The notes under the pieces: generated by a model | The model's input: the letters and a program-made list of their open reading frames with translations, nothing else | Told to the model about the DNA's origin: nothing | Database searches by the model: none | In this document: positions 5,416 to 6,251 of the stretch, piece after piece | How positions within the stretch are numbered: position 1 is the stretch's first letter | Layout of the letters: each line of letters begins with the position of its first letter | Made by a program: the position numbers and the translations under genes | Assembly (NCBI GenBank): GCA_934589675.1 | Contig: CAKTOF010000034.1 | Span: forward strand, 1 to 6,251 | From: an uncultured Oscillospiraceae bacterium | GTDB taxonomy: Bacteria > Bacillota > Clostridia > Oscillospirales > Oscillospiraceae | Length of the DNA: 6,251 nt | Direction: 5' to 3'

Positions 5416-5886
5416 TTGGATCAGAACAAAAATTGCGGCTGTGCGCCGTCCGCGCCGGCCGGCGTGGACGGGATGGGCAGCCTTCCGGCCAGCGCGCCGC
5501 TCGCCAACCCTTATGTGCCCTTCCAGCCGACGGGCGCAAAGCAGTACGACGCGAACTTCGCACTCGTCCGCGGGACGCTGTTCCCCGGCCTCGACCTACC
5601 GTTTATGGGCATGGTGAACACGAGCGAGCTCAGCAGCACGCCGCTGCATGAGCTGCAGGCGCTTGACTTTGCGGTGCAGGAGCTTGGGCTCTATCTCGAC
5701 ACGCATCCGGACGACAAGGAGGCGCTTTCGCTGTTCATCGCCTATTCTGACCTCTACGAGGCGGGAAAGGCGGAATATCAGCGCCGTTACGGCCCGCTGG
5801 AGCAGGCAGTTGCCGGCCGCGGCGGCTTCTATGACTGGCTCGACGATCCTTGGCCGTGGGATGCGTCCGGGAAAGCGGAGGGTTGA
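5416..5886 (+). CDS. cotJB: CotJA-CotJB fusion, spore coat protein
   Basis: This 156-aa protein joins two coat proteins normally made from separate genes. Residues about 31-67 carry the CotJA pattern (YVPFQ, then RGTLFPGLDLPF). Residues about 74-150 carry the CotJB pattern (LHELQALDFAVQELGLYLDTHPDD, then YQRRYGPL and a Trp-rich end FYDWLDDPWPWDA). CotJA and CotJB associate with the manganese-catalase-like CotJC in the inner coat, so the fused protein should act with the next gene. The start is a TTG at 5416, supported by AAGGAGGT (5402-5409) six bases upstream. There is no ribosome binding site at the internal ATGs (near residues 64-66), so the fusion is read as one chain. The N-terminal 25 residues are Ala/Pro/Gly rich with a CGC motif. 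cotJC starts two bases after the stop. The match is by motif memory but is strong. Confidence 0.85.
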   Translation: MDQNKNCGCAPSAPAGVDGMGSLPASAPLANPYVPFQPTGAKQYDANFALVRGTLFPGLDLPFMGMVNTSELSSTPLHELQALDFAVQELGLYLDTHPDDKEALSLFIAYSDLYEAGKAEYQRRYGPLEQAVAGRGGFYDWLDDPWPWDASGKAEG

Positions 5887-5888
5887 CC

Positions 5889-6137
5889 ATGTTTGAATAT
5901 CAGAAAAAGCTGCAGTATCCCGTAAAGATCGCCCATCCCAATCCGCGCCTTGCCGCGATCATCATCAGTCAGTACGGCGGCCCAGACGGCGAGCTCGGCG
6001 CGTCGCTGCGCTATCTCTCGCAGCGCTATTCCATGCCCTACCCCGAGCTCAAGGGGCTGCTGACCGACATCGGCACAGAGGAAGCGTCATGGCCCCCAAT
6101 TCTGGCGCGGTATTTTTCCAGTCCATCCAGCACATAG
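5889..6137 (+). CDS. cotJC: cotJC 5' part, interrupted (Mn-catalase-like coat protein)
   Basis: CotJC is a ferritin-like, dimanganese-catalase-type spore coat protein of about 190 aa. ATG 5889 has GGAGGG six bases upstream and follows the CotJA-JB gene by two bases. Residues 1-65 match the family start closely: MFEYQKKLQYPVKI, then QYGGPDGELGASLRYLSQRY with metal ligand Glu35, and LLTDIGTEE. The family continues E-x-x-H-x-E at this point (ligands Glu65 and His68). Here codon 65 (6081-6083) is instead followed by ASWPPILARYFSSPSST and a stop at 6135. The last 17 residues are unrelated to CotJC and the remaining ~125 family residues, with the other metal ligands, are missing. As it stands the product cannot be an active catalase. 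The break coincides with a recombinase gene on the other strand, so an inserted element is the best explanation; the 3' part should lie beyond the window. Confidence 0.85.
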   Translation: MFEYQKKLQYPVKIAHPNPRLAAIIISQYGGPDGELGASLRYLSQRYSMPYPELKGLLTDIGTEEASWPPILARYFSSPSST

Positions 6138-6251
6138 ACCCATTTGGCGGGCAGCAGATTGAGCGCCACCTCTGCCCTGCCGTCCCGGTACACGGTCATC
6201 TGTTGGAGGAGGTGCCCGTAAAAGTCGTCGTCCGCCGTGCGTCCGCTGACG
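6038..6251 (-). CDS. C-terminal end of a serine-type site-specific recombinase (partial)
   Basis: A minus-strand frame enters from the right edge (first full codon 6250-6248) and stays open for 70 codons to a TAG at 6038-6040. It reads VSGRTADDDFYGHLLQQM..., then a basic/acidic YRDGRAEVALNLLP stretch, and KWVYVLDGLEKYRARIGG. This resembles the C-terminal tails of large serine recombinases (resolvase/invertase superfamily) of Clostridia mobile elements, as I recall them. The catalytic domain is outside the window, so the class is inferred. Up to about codon 56 the DNA belongs to the inserted element. The last ~14 residues (SSVPMSVSSPLSSG) are encoded by the antisense of cotJC and would change on excision. 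The gene points toward the junction, the normal place for an element's own integrase. Confidence 0.6.
   Translation of the reverse strand, partial: VSGRTADDDFYGHLLQQMTVYRDGRAEVALNLLPAKWVYVLDGLEKYRARIGGHDASSVPMSVSSPLSSG
6074..6090. other. Presumed attachment-site junction (attL/attR half)
   Basis: The boundary between cotJC-like DNA (up to GAGGAA, 6078-6083) and element DNA (GCGTCATGG onward) marks one hybrid attachment site. Serine recombinases exchange at a 2-bp core inside partner sites of about 40-50 bp, so the exact core must lie in or just before these bases. It cannot be fixed without the other end. Confidence 0.55.
6084..6251. mobile_element. Left end of an element inserted in cotJC
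   Basis: CotJC similarity stops cleanly after codon 65 (6083), and foreign sequence with a recombinase 3' end on the opposite strand begins. Only this boundary is in the window; the body and right end are not. Integration by a serine recombinase into a sporulation gene matches the plan of the sigK skin element, in which the element is removed in the mother cell. Whether this element is excised, defective or simply disruptive cannot be told here. Confidence 0.7.

Noticed and set aside
6084..6137. The last 17 residues of the cotJC frame as a genuine CotJC C-terminus
   Set aside because: They are unrelated to the family, lack the required His and the later ligands, and are antisense to a recombinase-like frame that reads far better.

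Overview
The window looks like a chromosomal segment of a GC-rich, endospore-forming Clostridia member, most likely in the Oscillospirales. This is inferred from three things: sporulation genes (a cotJ operon and a cwlD-type amidase), strong GGAGG-type ribosome binding sites, and GC-rich coding DNA with intergenic regions full of short palindromes. No rRNA, tRNA or CRISPR array was seen.

Layout. Positions 1-409 hold no convincing gene. The first ~250 bases are an array of very GC-rich hairpins, with a possible terminator of an upstream gene at 106-134. A consensus sigma-A promoter (362-390) then drives a 77-aa unknown gene (410-643). After a hairpin and a perfect 14-bp inverted repeat comes a XerC/D-type tyrosine recombinase (920-1966). 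A small AT-richer gene for a 74-aa membrane-anchored protein (2105-2329) follows, flanked by inverted copies of one repeat family. Positions 2330-2658 contain only palindromic repeats. A strong bidirectional terminator (2659-2701) separates this from a minus-strand operon read right to left: cwlD (spore cortex amidase), radA (DNA repair ATPase; its GTG start overlaps the cwlD end) and a small HD-domain hydrolase.

Divergently, from 5416 rightwards, lies a cotJ spore-coat operon. Its first gene is an in-frame fusion of CotJA and CotJB. The second, cotJC (a manganese-catalase-like coat protein), is read faithfully for 65 codons and then stops matching the family at about position 6084, between the Glu and the His of its E-x-x-H metal-binding motif. 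The sequence beyond encodes, on the opposite strand, what looks like the C-terminus of a serine-type site-specific recombinase whose reading frame runs across the junction into cotJC.

The simplest reading is that a mobile element has integrated into cotJC, with its recombinase gene at the boundary. This is the arrangement of the skin-type elements that interrupt sporulation genes and are excised in the mother cell to rebuild them. The right end of the element and the 3' part of cotJC lie outside the window, so programmed excision is a hypothesis. The interruption itself is directly visible.
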